This document shows positions 44,104 through 51,378 of a stretch of 64,000 nt of DNA, piece by piece. The notes beneath the pieces were generated by a model. That model was given only the letters and a program-made list of their open reading frames with translations. It did no database searches and was not told the origin of the DNA. Source of the stretch: an uncultured Christensenella sp. Its GTDB lineage: Bacteria > Bacillota > Clostridia > Christensenellales > Borkfalkiaceae. The position numbers and the translations under genes were made by a program. The DNA is taken from NCBI GenBank assembly GCA_910585785.1, contig CAJUEV010000006.1, positions 29,757 through 93,756 of the forward strand, read 5' to 3'. How positions within the stretch are numbered: position 1 is the first letter of the stretch; each line of letters opens with the position of its first letter.

Positions 44104-45813
44104 TTATTTTTCAATCGCCGCGGCAAGTTTGTTGCAGTCGGCAATTTCTTTCAAAATTCTGTCGCTGAATTTGCGCTTTCTGTCGTAAAAAAACAATCCG
44201 TTCTGTTCCTGCTCTACGTCGTAAAGCTGAGTATAGCAAAATCCGCTTATTTTTTCGCACGAAAGATATGACTTAGTCATTCCCAGATATTCCGCCAAAA
44301 AATCTTCTTCCGAGTCGAATGTATGGTAGCCCCAGTTTTTGCCCTTGCAGGAATATGCCATTCCGCCGTATTCGCTGGCGATAAGAGGCAACTTTCCGTC
44401 GTACAACACGCTTTCCTGCGCGGCGGCGGGGGCGTACGTCTTATCCATAGTTAAAATATCGGACTTGTTTATATCCTCAACATACTTTAAAGTTTTTTTG
44501 CTTAAATGATAGTTATGAAAGTCGAATATATCGGTAAATTTTCCGTGATAGCCGCCGCTTGCGTCTATGCAGGGACGGGTGCCGTCAAGCGCTTTCGTCG
44601 CCGAATACGCCGCTTCCACAAAACGTATATCCCTTATCAGTTTGCTGTTTTCAAGGTCTTCCCATACTTCGTTCAACGGACACCATATAACTATCGAAGG
44701 ATGGTTGAAATATTGTTCGATAACCTCGCTCCACTGCGAAATGAAAGTACCCAGCGAATCCAGACAATCGTACTTCATACCCCAGCTGGGAAACTCGCCC
44801 CAAACAAGGTAGCCCGCCTTGTCGCTTTCGTACAAATATCTTTGCTCGAAAACCTTTTGATGCAGGCGCGCGCCGTTGAAACCAAGCGACATAGAAAGTT
44901 TTATGTCCTTTTCAAACTGCTCCGCTTCCTTTGCCGTATAAATTCCGTCCTCGTAATAGCCTTGGTCTAAAACAAGCCGCTGAAACACGCTTTTGCCGTT
45001 TATTTTAAATTTTTTGCCGTCGTACGTCACCGTACGCAAGCCGAAATAACTGCAAACCTTGTCTTCGCCGAAAATAACTTCAACGTCGTACAAATTGCCT
45101 TTGCCCGCTTCCCACAAATGCGCTTCCGAAAGCGCAATATCGAAAACCCGACGGTATTCGGTGTAACCTTCCGCGCTACCTACAAGCCTGCCTTCGAAAA
45201 ACACGTTTATTTTGGTTTGCGCGCAACCTTCGGCAAAGACTTCCGCTTTGATAGATTTATTTAAGGGGTCGGGATAAAACTTAACTTTTTTTATATAATT
45301 TTCAGGCGTTTTTTCAAGCCATACCGTCTGCCAAATGCCGGTGGTTCGCGTATAAAAACAACCGTGCGGATTAGGCTCTTTGCACTGCTTGCCGCTTGGG
45401 ATATTCTCTCTGACGTCGTCGTGAACAACAACCGTTATTCTGTTTTCGCCCGCGACGGCGAAAGGTGTTATATTCGCCTCGAAAGCGGTATACCCGCCGA
45501 CGTGCCTTACCGCAAATTTACCGTTTACGTACACTTCCGCAATATAGTCCACCGCGCCGAAGTGCAGTACAAGCCTTCCCGACAAATCTTCCTGCGAAAC
45601 GTTTATAAGTCTTGAATAAACGCAATCTGTAATATAGTCGGTGTCGCCTATGCCAGAAAGCACCGATTCGGGACAAAAAGGAACTTCTATCACATTTTTT
45701 AAATCAGGTGATTGCACGTCAAGGCACTTGCCTTTTCCAAACTCCCACAACCCGTTCAGGCATATGTAAAAGTCGCGTTTAAATTGAGGATTGGGATGTT
45801 CGTTTCTATACAT
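44104..45813 (-). CDS. Glycoside hydrolase family 2 (beta-galactosidase/beta-glucuronidase-like)
   Basis: A 569-residue cytosolic enzyme with the GH2 order: sugar-binding beta domain (about 5-175; NGLWEFGKG, HVGGYTAFEANIT), Ig-like domain (about 175-265), then the TIM barrel. The acid/base is in VIWCPLNEVWEDL (Glu near residue 381) and the nucleophile in LIASEYGGMAYS (Glu near 480). It is shorter than LacZ and lacks its C-terminal domains, as in compact GH2 glucuronidases and galactosidases. It is the first gene of the importer operon and is transcribed from an activator-type promoter with TTCCA repeats. The exact sugar is not determined. Confidence 0.9.
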   Translation of the reverse strand: MYRNEHPNPQFKRDFYICLNGLWEFGKGKCLDVQSPDLKNVIEVPFCPESVLSGIGDTDYITDCVYSRLINVSQEDLSGRLVLHFGAVDYIAEVYVNGKFAVRHVGGYTAFEANITPFAVAGENRITVVVHDDVRENIPSGKQCKEPNPHGCFYTRTTGIWQTVWLEKTPENYIKKVKFYPDPLNKSIKAEVFAEGCAQTKINVFFEGRLVGSAEGYTEYRRVFDIALSEAHLWEAGKGNLYDVEVIFGEDKVCSYFGLRTVTYDGKKFKINGKSVFQRLVLDQGYYEDGIYTAKEAEQFEKDIKLSMSLGFNGARLHQKVFEQRYLYESDKAGYLVWGEFPSWGMKYDCLDSLGTFISQWSEVIEQYFNHPSIVIWCPLNEVWEDLENSKLIRDIRFVEAAYSATKALDGTRPCIDASGGYHGKFTDIFDFHNYHLSKKTLKYVEDINKSDILTMDKTYAPAAAQESVLYDGKLPLIASEYGGMAYSCKGKNWGYHTFDSEEDFLAEYLGMTKSYLSCEKISGFCYTQLYDVEQEQNGLFFYDRKRKFSDRILKEIADCNKLAAAIEK

Positions 45814-45842
45814 TTTTTGTTCCTTTCTATAATTTCATAATT

Positions 45843-45920
45843 ATTTTATCAAATGAAAGAAGATAATACAATAGCAAGGGCGCTTCCACTTTCTTACTAT
45901 TTAATTCGGCGCAACTTCCA
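45843..45920 (-). promoter_or_regulatory. GH2 operon promoter with 32-bp-spaced TTCCA repeats
   Basis: On the minus strand -35 TTGTAT (45866-45871) and -10 TAAAAT (45843-45848) are 17 bp apart. The core AGTGGAAGCG (45881-45890) lies exactly 9 bp upstream of the -35, and a second TGGAA lies 32 bp further (TTCCA on plus at 45884-45888 and 45916-45920). The same geometry occurs at 51278-51355 and 53425-53502. The position fits an activator that touches RNA polymerase. Confidence 0.8.
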
Positions 45921-45959
45921 AATTCTTGAAGCGATATTCCCCCGTCTATTCCCTATTTA

Positions 45960-46043
45960 TTCCAAAATTACCTTAAAAAATATATTTAAACTTCCATTTT
46001 TCGGAAATAATCATTTGTAAAGTCGCGTTTTTTGTGCTATTAT
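45960..46043 (+). promoter_or_regulatory. Promoter of the ArsR-like regulator with a TTCCA pair
   Basis: TTGTAA (46015-46020) and TATTAT (46038-46043) are 17 bp apart, 32 bp before the ATG at 46076. Upstream lie TTCCA at 45960-45964 and 45992-45996, again offset by 32 bp, though the 10-bp core is less well kept and the orientation relative to the gene is opposite. Autoregulation, or a second site for the GH2 promoter, is possible. Confidence 0.55.
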
Positions 46044-46075
46044 TAAAATAAATTTACAGGCGGTTAACAAGCAAT

Positions 46076-47023
46076 ATGGCAAGCGTCAGTTCTGAAAAGC
46101 ATTTCAGTTTTAAAATAGACAAGCAGTCCGACCACGAGGCGATTGCAAAAATTGCGCGCGCCCTGTCCGTGGACGTGCGGCTCGAAATTTTGAAATATAT
46201 GCTTAACCGTTCGGTAAGCCTTTCCGAAATTTCAAAAAACTTGAATATTCCCATTTCAAGCGTGTCTCGCCATATTGACATTTTGGAAGACGCGGGGCTT
46301 GTGGTGATAAGTTACCAACCGGGACTTAAAGGGCACACCAAATTTTGCGCGCAGGCGGTTTTGGACGTAAAAGTTTCGCTTGTGACAAATCCCACAAACA
46401 ATAAACTTAAATCTTTTATCACCGAAATGCCCGTTGGAATGTACTCCGACTGCAAAATAAGCGCTCCCTGCGGAATGGTTGGCAGGGAAAACCGCTTGGG
46501 CGAGTTTGACGACGCGCAGGTATTTTATTCGCCGCTGCGGGCGCAGGCGGAATGTCTTTGGTTTAAATCGGGGCACGTGACGTACTTGTTTTCATCCCCG
46601 CAAAAAGATTGCGAAACACGTCAGCGCATAAGTTTTTCGCTTGAAGTCTGCTCGGACACGATTTATTACAACAACAAATGGCCTTCGGACATAACGGTGA
46701 ATATAAACGGTTTGGAAATTTTGACTTTTACTTCGCCGGGCAACTTCGGCGGCAAGCGCGGAAGATTGACCCCCGAATATTGGCCGGTTACAAGTTCGCA
46801 GTTCGGGCAACTTAAAAAAATATCGGTGGATAAAGAGGGCGTTTATTTGGACAACGTTTTCATTCACAAACAAGTTACCTTTGACGACTTGCGGCTTTTC
46901 GAAAAAAATTCTATTTCGTTTACGATAGGCGTCAAGGACGACGCCGAGCACTGCGGAGGAATAAGCATTTTCGGCAAAAACTTCGGCGACTTCAATCAAG
47001 CGATTATTATGAAAATTTCATAA
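46076..47023 (+). CDS. ArsR-like winged-helix transcriptional regulator with novel C-terminal domain
   Basis: A 315-residue protein. Residues about 18-90 are an ArsR/HTH_20-type winged helix: AIAKIARALSVDVRLEILKYM, then SLSEISKNLNIPISSVSRHI (recognition helix) and LEDAGLVVISYQPG (wing). The remaining about 220 residues form a beta-rich domain (DAQVFYSPLRAQAECLWF, ISFSLEVCSD, DITVNINGLEILTF, GGKRGRLTPEYWP, GVYLDNVFIHKQ, ISFTIGVKDD) that looks like a sugar-binding sandwich. It is divergent from the GH2/importer operon and is the obvious candidate for binding the repeated TTCCA sites. No metal-site Cys pair typical of ArsR is seen. The ribosome site is weak. Confidence 0.8.
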   Translation: MASVSSEKHFSFKIDKQSDHEAIAKIARALSVDVRLEILKYMLNRSVSLSEISKNLNIPISSVSRHIDILEDAGLVVISYQPGLKGHTKFCAQAVLDVKVSLVTNPTNNKLKSFITEMPVGMYSDCKISAPCGMVGRENRLGEFDDAQVFYSPLRAQAECLWFKSGHVTYLFSSPQKDCETRQRISFSLEVCSDTIYYNNKWPSDITVNINGLEILTFTSPGNFGGKRGRLTPEYWPVTSSQFGQLKKISVDKEGVYLDNVFIHKQVTFDDLRLFEKNSISFTIGVKDDAEHCGGISIFGKNFGDFNQAIIMKIS

Positions 47024-47029
47024 CAAACA

Positions 47030-47061
47030 AACCGCCCGCAGGCAAAAGCCTGCGGGCGGTT
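47030..47061 (+). terminator. Bidirectional terminator between regulator and PIG-L gene
   Basis: A 14-bp perfect stem (AACCGCCCGCAGGC with GCCTGCGGGCGGTT) and AAAA loop are followed on plus by AAATTTTT and on minus by TGTTTGTT, serving the two converging genes. Confidence 0.88.
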
Positions 47062-47072
47062 AAATTTTTCAA

Positions 47073-47906
47073 TCAATTGTATTTTTTCATTAACCTTTTA
47101 ACGCTTTGTTTAAATCTGTCTATATATCCGCAAACATAGTCGGCAATATCAAGCGTTTTGTCCGTTATAAGCGGCGTCAAATCCATTGCGTAATTCAAGC
47201 CCGTGTACGTATCGCAGGCGTGACTTTCGCAAAACGTAGCGTTTGCAAGCCGTCTGCCTTCCGCCGCCAAATCGTACCGTTTGCCGCCCGAAATCTGGCT
47301 GTCGAACACACTCGATAGCGCTCTGCCCAGGTTGGGGTACGCGCTGCAATCCAGATAAACCTTTTCCTCGTCGTTAATCCAGTCAAGGTTTCTCCATACT
47401 TCGCAACCGTACACTTTTTCGGGCTGTTCGTCTGCGTTTAATTGCCGCAACGCTTTTATTGCCTTTAATGCCGTTGCGACGTGCGTTTCGTGCTTATCGG
47501 CAAGGTTATGAATATACACATACTTCGGCTTTGTTGCCTTCAATATTTCAACGTAATCGTTAATTACGCTATCGTTGTTGCCGTCCTTCGCTTCATTTGA
47601 AGAATATCCCAACAATATCTGCGCGCCGTAGCCCCCCACATATGCCGCTTTTTTCTGTTCCTCTATGCGGATTGCCTTCATTTCCCCGTCCGTATAATCC
47701 GCGTAAACGCCGTTTCTCGGGCTCCCCGCGCCGTCCGTTGTGACAACCCCGCAAAACCATTTGTCTTGCTTTTGAAAACACTCCGCTATCGGCGCAAACG
47801 CCATAAACTCTATGTCGTCCTCGTGCGCCGCAATACACAGGTGCGTGGTGCGGCTTAACGCCTTGTTTTCTTCCTCGCCGTCCGGTATATATACTATCTT
47901 GTTCAT
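47073..47906 (-). CDS. PIG-L family deacetylase (N-acetylglucosamine-type)
   Basis: A 277-residue protein. The metal-binding and catalytic signature is CIAAHEDDIEFMAF (AHxDD, about 24-37), with the second His in YIHNLADKHETHVATA. PIG-L enzymes remove acetyl groups from GlcNAc moieties. The start overlaps the nagB stop by 4 bp (ATGA), so the two proteins are made together. That suggests an amino-sugar route in which this enzyme replaces NagA-type deacetylases (amidohydrolase fold). The substrate (GlcNAc, its phosphate or an oligosaccharide) is inferred, not seen. Confidence 0.88.
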   Translation of the reverse strand: MNKIVYIPDGEEENKALSRTTHLCIAAHEDDIEFMAFAPIAECFQKQDKWFCGVVTTDGAGSPRNGVYADYTDGEMKAIRIEEQKKAAYVGGYGAQILLGYSSNEAKDGNNDSVINDYVEILKATKPKYVYIHNLADKHETHVATALKAIKALRQLNADEQPEKVYGCEVWRNLDWINDEEKVYLDCSAYPNLGRALSSVFDSQISGGKRYDLAAEGRRLANATFCESHACDTYTGLNYAMDLTPLITDKTLDIADYVCGYIDRFKQSVKRLMKKYN

Positions 47907-48625
47907 AACAATTTCGCCGCCTCTTTATCTATTATAAGCGTGCAATCGGGGTGATTTTGCAATATGCTTGCGGGAACGGCTTCCGTCACATCTCCATTGA
48001 CAAGTTTATAAACCGCCTCTGCCTTGTTTACGCCGCTTGCAAGAATTAGTATTTTTTTTGCCTGCATTATGCTGTTTAACCCCATAGTATACGCTTGTTT
48101 AGGTACTTCTTCAATATTGTTGAACAGCCTTGCGTTGTCCTTTATTGTGCTTTCCGTCAGGTTGACAACGTGCGTCGTACTTTCAAACGAAGTGTTCGGC
48201 TCGTTGAATGCTATATGTCCGTTACTGCCCAGCCCCAACAGTTGTATGTCCTGCCGCATACTTTTCAAAAGTTTGTCGTACCTTTCGCACTCAGCCTGTT
48301 CGTCTGCCGCAACGCCGTTTTCTATGTGCGCGTTTTCAAGGTCTATATCTATATGTTCAAACAAGTTTTTGCGCATAAAATACGCATAACTTTGCTTATG
48401 CTCTTTCGGCAAACCTTTATACTCGTCCAAATTAACCGCGCGGATATGCTTATAACTTGTAGGGTTTTTTGTATGGTCTGCAATCAGTTTTTTATACAGC
48501 CCCAGCGGCGTTGTGCCCGTCGCAAGCCCCAATACCGCGTAAGGATTACTTCTTACAATATCAATTAAAATTTTCGCCGCTTCCGCGCTTAATTCTTCAT
48601 AATCCTTCGTTTTTATTATCTTCAT
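47903..48625 (-). CDS. nagB: Glucosamine-6-phosphate deaminase
   Basis: A 240-residue enzyme that converts glucosamine 6-phosphate to fructose 6-phosphate and ammonia. The motifs are GLATGTTPLGLYKKL (about 33-47), VNLDEYKGL (catalytic Asp), LLGLGSNGHIAFNEP (about 130-144, catalytic His), and a late ILILASGVNKAEAV. The length is normal for the Gram-positive short form, without the allosteric C-terminal extension. It precedes the PIG-L gene with an ATGA overlap and follows a membrane-protein gene with a terminator-like hairpin in between. Confidence 0.95.
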   Translation of the reverse strand: MKIIKTKDYEELSAEAAKILIDIVRSNPYAVLGLATGTTPLGLYKKLIADHTKNPTSYKHIRAVNLDEYKGLPKEHKQSYAYFMRKNLFEHIDIDLENAHIENGVAADEQAECERYDKLLKSMRQDIQLLGLGSNGHIAFNEPNTSFESTTHVVNLTESTIKDNARLFNNIEEVPKQAYTMGLNSIMQAKKILILASGVNKAEAVYKLVNGDVTEAVPASILQNHPDCTLIIDKEAAKLL

Positions 48626-48652
48626 AATTTCCTCCTGCGTGCCGAAAAAATA

Positions 48653-48673
48653 CCCCGCGCAAAATCGGCGGGG
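48653..48673 (-). terminator. Intrinsic terminator or attenuator upstream of nagB
   Basis: On the minus strand the stem CCCCGC/GCGGGG with a 9-nt loop is followed by TATTTTTTC. It lies between the membrane-protein gene and nagB, with no obvious new promoter before nagB, so nagB-PIG-L probably depends on read-through. Confidence 0.65.
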
Positions 48674-48685
48674 AAAATTTCAAAA

Positions 48686-49987
48686 TTATATCAAATCCGT
48701 CCGTAGCCCGTATTCGCCACTGTCGGAAGACGCGGGCTCCGCCTGATTTTTGCCGCGCAGCATAAACACGCACGTCCTTACAACCAAAATAATCGCAAAC
48801 GCAATATACGCAATCAGCGCCACAGCCGTCCCCGTAAAGGCAAAACCCAGACAAAGCGCGACAACCGCCGCAATAAGCGCGGCAATATGCGTATATGAAG
48901 CAACAAGTTTGGCGCACTTGCCGAAAGTGTTGCAAAGCCCGTTCTTTTTCAACTTGCTAAGCGCAAAACACAGCAACATTCCGCCCACTATAACCAATTC
49001 GGTTACGACAATCACGGAAATTACGCTTAACAAATCCATCAAAAACAGCATAGGCAAACTTCCGTAATACATACCTTTGACAAACTTGTCTATCGCGGCG
49101 GCGCCGGTTGTTGCTCCGTTCGCCGTAAGCCCGTTTCCGTCCTTATACAATCCGCCGAAGGTTATTACGCCCGCCGAATACGATTTGAAAGAAGCGGTGA
49201 CCATATCGCCGAACAGACAAAAATATTTTCCCTGCGACTTCAACGTCAGTCCGTAATAATACCCGCGCAGGGTGGGCACGCTTTCGCCCGTTGCCCTGTA
49301 CAAGTCCGGATAATATGCCTTTAAATACAACTCGTAAACCGAATTGTTATAATCTTCCGCGGACAACTGCGCTTTTTTGTCCTCGATTTCCTTTAACTGC
49401 GCGCTTATATCCTCGTCTTTTACCGTAGCAATATATTGTTTATACCCGCCGACGTCGTAATCTGATATTTGCTTTTGTTTGCCCGTGTAACGCACGGCAA
49501 ACCTATAATTTTGTTTTTCGCTTTCGGAAAGGGCTAAATACGCCTCGTAAGTAATTTCGTCCTTGCCGCCGTTTTTCACGCAATACGCTTCAAAATCGTC
49601 GTACGTCGCGCTTACGTTGCGCGAGTCCGCTACAAAATGATAGCCGTGTAAAGAATAGACTTTTGCGTCGTCCCCGTCTTCAAACGTGTTTATAAGCACT
49701 TTTTCGCCGTCGGAAGTAATTTCGGCGGCGCCGTTTTTAACTTCAACGTTGATAGGCTTTGCGTTTTCCGACCCGCCCAACGCGTTATAAACAAATTCGC
49801 GAAAATCGTCCGCCCCGCCGTAATGCGCCGCAAACGTGACGTTTTGCCCCGCAAAAATACCTAAAAACAAAAACGCAACCGCCAAAAAACTTGTCAGCAA
49901 AATATTTGCGAAACCTGCCGTAATGCTGCCCTTTGCCACGGAATCGGAAAACAGCGAAAGCGTAAATCTTTTAATCCAGTTCAACAT
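48686..49987 (-). CDS. Uncharacterised membrane protein (large extracytoplasmic loop, C-terminal TM segments)
   Basis: A 433-residue protein starting MLNWIKRFTLSLFSDSVAKGS, with one hydrophobic segment (about 27-48), a roughly 240-residue, mostly hydrophilic loop (acidic and Tyr-rich, for example YKQYIATVKDEDISAQLKEIEDKKAQLS), then three or four membrane segments (about 315-415, including LLSVISVIVVTELVIVGGMLLC and LIAAVVALCLGFAFTGTAVAL). No family is recognised with confidence; DUF1189-like proteins of transporter loci have this outline. It is cotranscribed with msmK (21-bp gap), so a role in sugar import is possible. Confidence 0.65.
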   Translation of the reverse strand: MLNWIKRFTLSLFSDSVAKGSITAGFANILLTSFLAVAFLFLGIFAGQNVTFAAHYGGADDFREFVYNALGGSENAKPINVEVKNGAAEITSDGEKVLINTFEDGDDAKVYSLHGYHFVADSRNVSATYDDFEAYCVKNGGKDEITYEAYLALSESEKQNYRFAVRYTGKQKQISDYDVGGYKQYIATVKDEDISAQLKEIEDKKAQLSAEDYNNSVYELYLKAYYPDLYRATGESVPTLRGYYYGLTLKSQGKYFCLFGDMVTASFKSYSAGVITFGGLYKDGNGLTANGATTGAAAIDKFVKGMYYGSLPMLFLMDLLSVISVIVVTELVIVGGMLLCFALSKLKKNGLCNTFGKCAKLVASYTHIAALIAAVVALCLGFAFTGTAVALIAYIAFAIILVVRTCVFMLRGKNQAEPASSDSGEYGLRTDLI

Positions 49988-50008
49988 ACGGAAAAATAAA
50001 CTCCCGAA

Positions 50009-51247
50009 TTATTTATTGCCGTACTCTCTGCCCATTATTGCTTCTTCCGTTTCAAAGTCGAACAAATGGATATATTTTTCATCGAAGGCAACGTTTACTT
50101 CGTCGCCGTTTTTAAAGTTTGCTCTTTCGGCAACGCACACCACAAAGTCCTTGCTTTCTTCCGACAGATGAACGAACAACTGCGTGGTGTTTCCAAGCAC
50201 TTCCTTTAAAGTAAGGGTAGTTTTTAAGCCTTTTTTAACGGTTTTTATGTTTTCTCCGCGCACGCCCAAAGTCGCTTTGTGCGGTTCGCCGTCAAGATAT
50301 TCGGGCTTAATGCTGCGCAAATTGCCAAGATTGTATGCGATAGTCTGCTGATTTTCGTACGTCACGTTTAAATTGTCGCCGTCTTTTTGTATCACAACGT
50401 CAAAAAAGTTCATTTGCGGAGTGCCTATAAATCCCGCCACAAATTTATTGTCGGGGAAGTCGAACAAATTAGTGGGCGTGTCTATCTGCTGCACAATACC
50501 CAATTTCATAACGACTATGCGCGTTCCCATAGTCATTGCTTCAACCTGGTCGTGGGTAACGTAAATAAACGTCGTATGCAGTTTGTCGTGCAGTTTTACT
50601 ATTTCGGCGCGCATCGCAGCGCGCAACTTCGCGTCAAGGTTTGAAAGCGGTTCGTCCAACAAAAAAACTTTGGGGTTGCGCACAATCGCTCTGCCAAGGG
50701 CAATGCGTTGGCGCTGTCCGCCGGACATTTCGCCCGGCTTTTTGTTAAGCTGTTCCTCTATGTTCAAAACTTTTGCCGCCCAATTTACCTTTTCCTTTAT
50801 TTCGGCTTTGGTAAAATGGCGCATAATCTTCTTTTGGTTGCCGTCTTTGTCTATTTTTACGTCGGGTATCTTTTTCATTTTCAACCCGAAGGCAATATTT
50901 TCGTAAGCGGTCATATGCGGGTAAAGCGCATAGCTTTGAAACACCATTGCAATATCCCTGCTTTTGGGGTCCACGTCGTTTACAAGCGTATCGCCTATAT
51001 AAAGTTCGCCGTCGGAAATTTCTTCAAGTCCCGCAATCATTCTTAAAGTGGTGGACTTGCCGCAGCCGGAAGGTCCTACAAACACTATAAATTCGCCGTC
51101 CTCAATTTCCATATTGAAATCTTTTACGGCGACAAATTCTTTTTCCGTCTTGGGCATTTTACCCTTGTTTTTTATAAACTGTATAAGACTGAATCTTTTT
51201 TTATTTTTATATCTTTTATAAATGTGCTGTAACGACAAACCCGCCAT
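50009..51247 (-). CDS. msmK: Multi-sugar ABC transporter ATP-binding protein (MsmK/UgpC/MalK type)
   Basis: A 412-residue CUT1 ATPase. Walker A is VGPSGCGKSTTL, the Q-loop is VFQSYALYPHMT, the signature is MSGGQRQRIALGRAI, Walker B is VFLLDEPLSNLDAKL, and the H-loop is VTHDQVEAMTMG; a C-terminal OB-type regulatory domain follows (residues about 280-412). Unusual are two insertions relative to the family: about 20 lysine-rich residues after YKRYKN near the N terminus, and a DKDGNQKKIMRHFTKAE stretch before the signature. No other importer ATPase is present in the window, so it probably energises both the MalEFG and the GH2-linked importers. Its promoter belongs to the TTCCA-repeat group. Confidence 0.95.
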   Translation of the reverse strand: MAGLSLQHIYKRYKNKKRFSLIQFIKNKGKMPKTEKEFVAVKDFNMEIEDGEFIVFVGPSGCGKSTTLRMIAGLEEISDGELYIGDTLVNDVDPKSRDIAMVFQSYALYPHMTAYENIAFGLKMKKIPDVKIDKDGNQKKIMRHFTKAEIKEKVNWAAKVLNIEEQLNKKPGEMSGGQRQRIALGRAIVRNPKVFLLDEPLSNLDAKLRAAMRAEIVKLHDKLHTTFIYVTHDQVEAMTMGTRIVVMKLGIVQQIDTPTNLFDFPDNKFVAGFIGTPQMNFFDVVIQKDGDNLNVTYENQQTIAYNLGNLRSIKPEYLDGEPHKATLGVRGENIKTVKKGLKTTLTLKEVLGNTTQLFVHLSEESKDFVVCVAERANFKNGDEVNVAFDEKYIHLFDFETEEAIMGREYGNK

Positions 51248-51277
51248 TAAATTTTTTCCTCCCTATGCTTTGTAATT

Positions 51278-51355
51278 ATTATATCATTCGAAAACCGCGT
51301 TTTCAACGGTAACCCCGCTTCCACTATTTGACTGTTTATCGTCAACTTGTTTCCA
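51278..51355 (-). promoter_or_regulatory. msmK promoter with 32-bp-spaced TTCCA repeats
   Basis: On the minus strand TTGAAA (51301-51306) and TATAAT (51278-51283) are 17 bp apart. AGTGGAAGCG (51316-51325) lies 9 bp upstream of the -35, with TTCCA on plus at 51319-51323 and 51351-51355. Confidence 0.8.
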
Positions 51356-51378
51356 AAAAATGAAAGTGTTTTCAATTT

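Noticed and set aside
51278..51300. A third TTTTCGAA-type LacI operator in the msmK promoter spacer (GGTTTTCGAAT)
   Set aside because: Only half of the palindrome is present and no second box follows the -10. It cannot be assigned to the maltodextrin regulator on this evidence.
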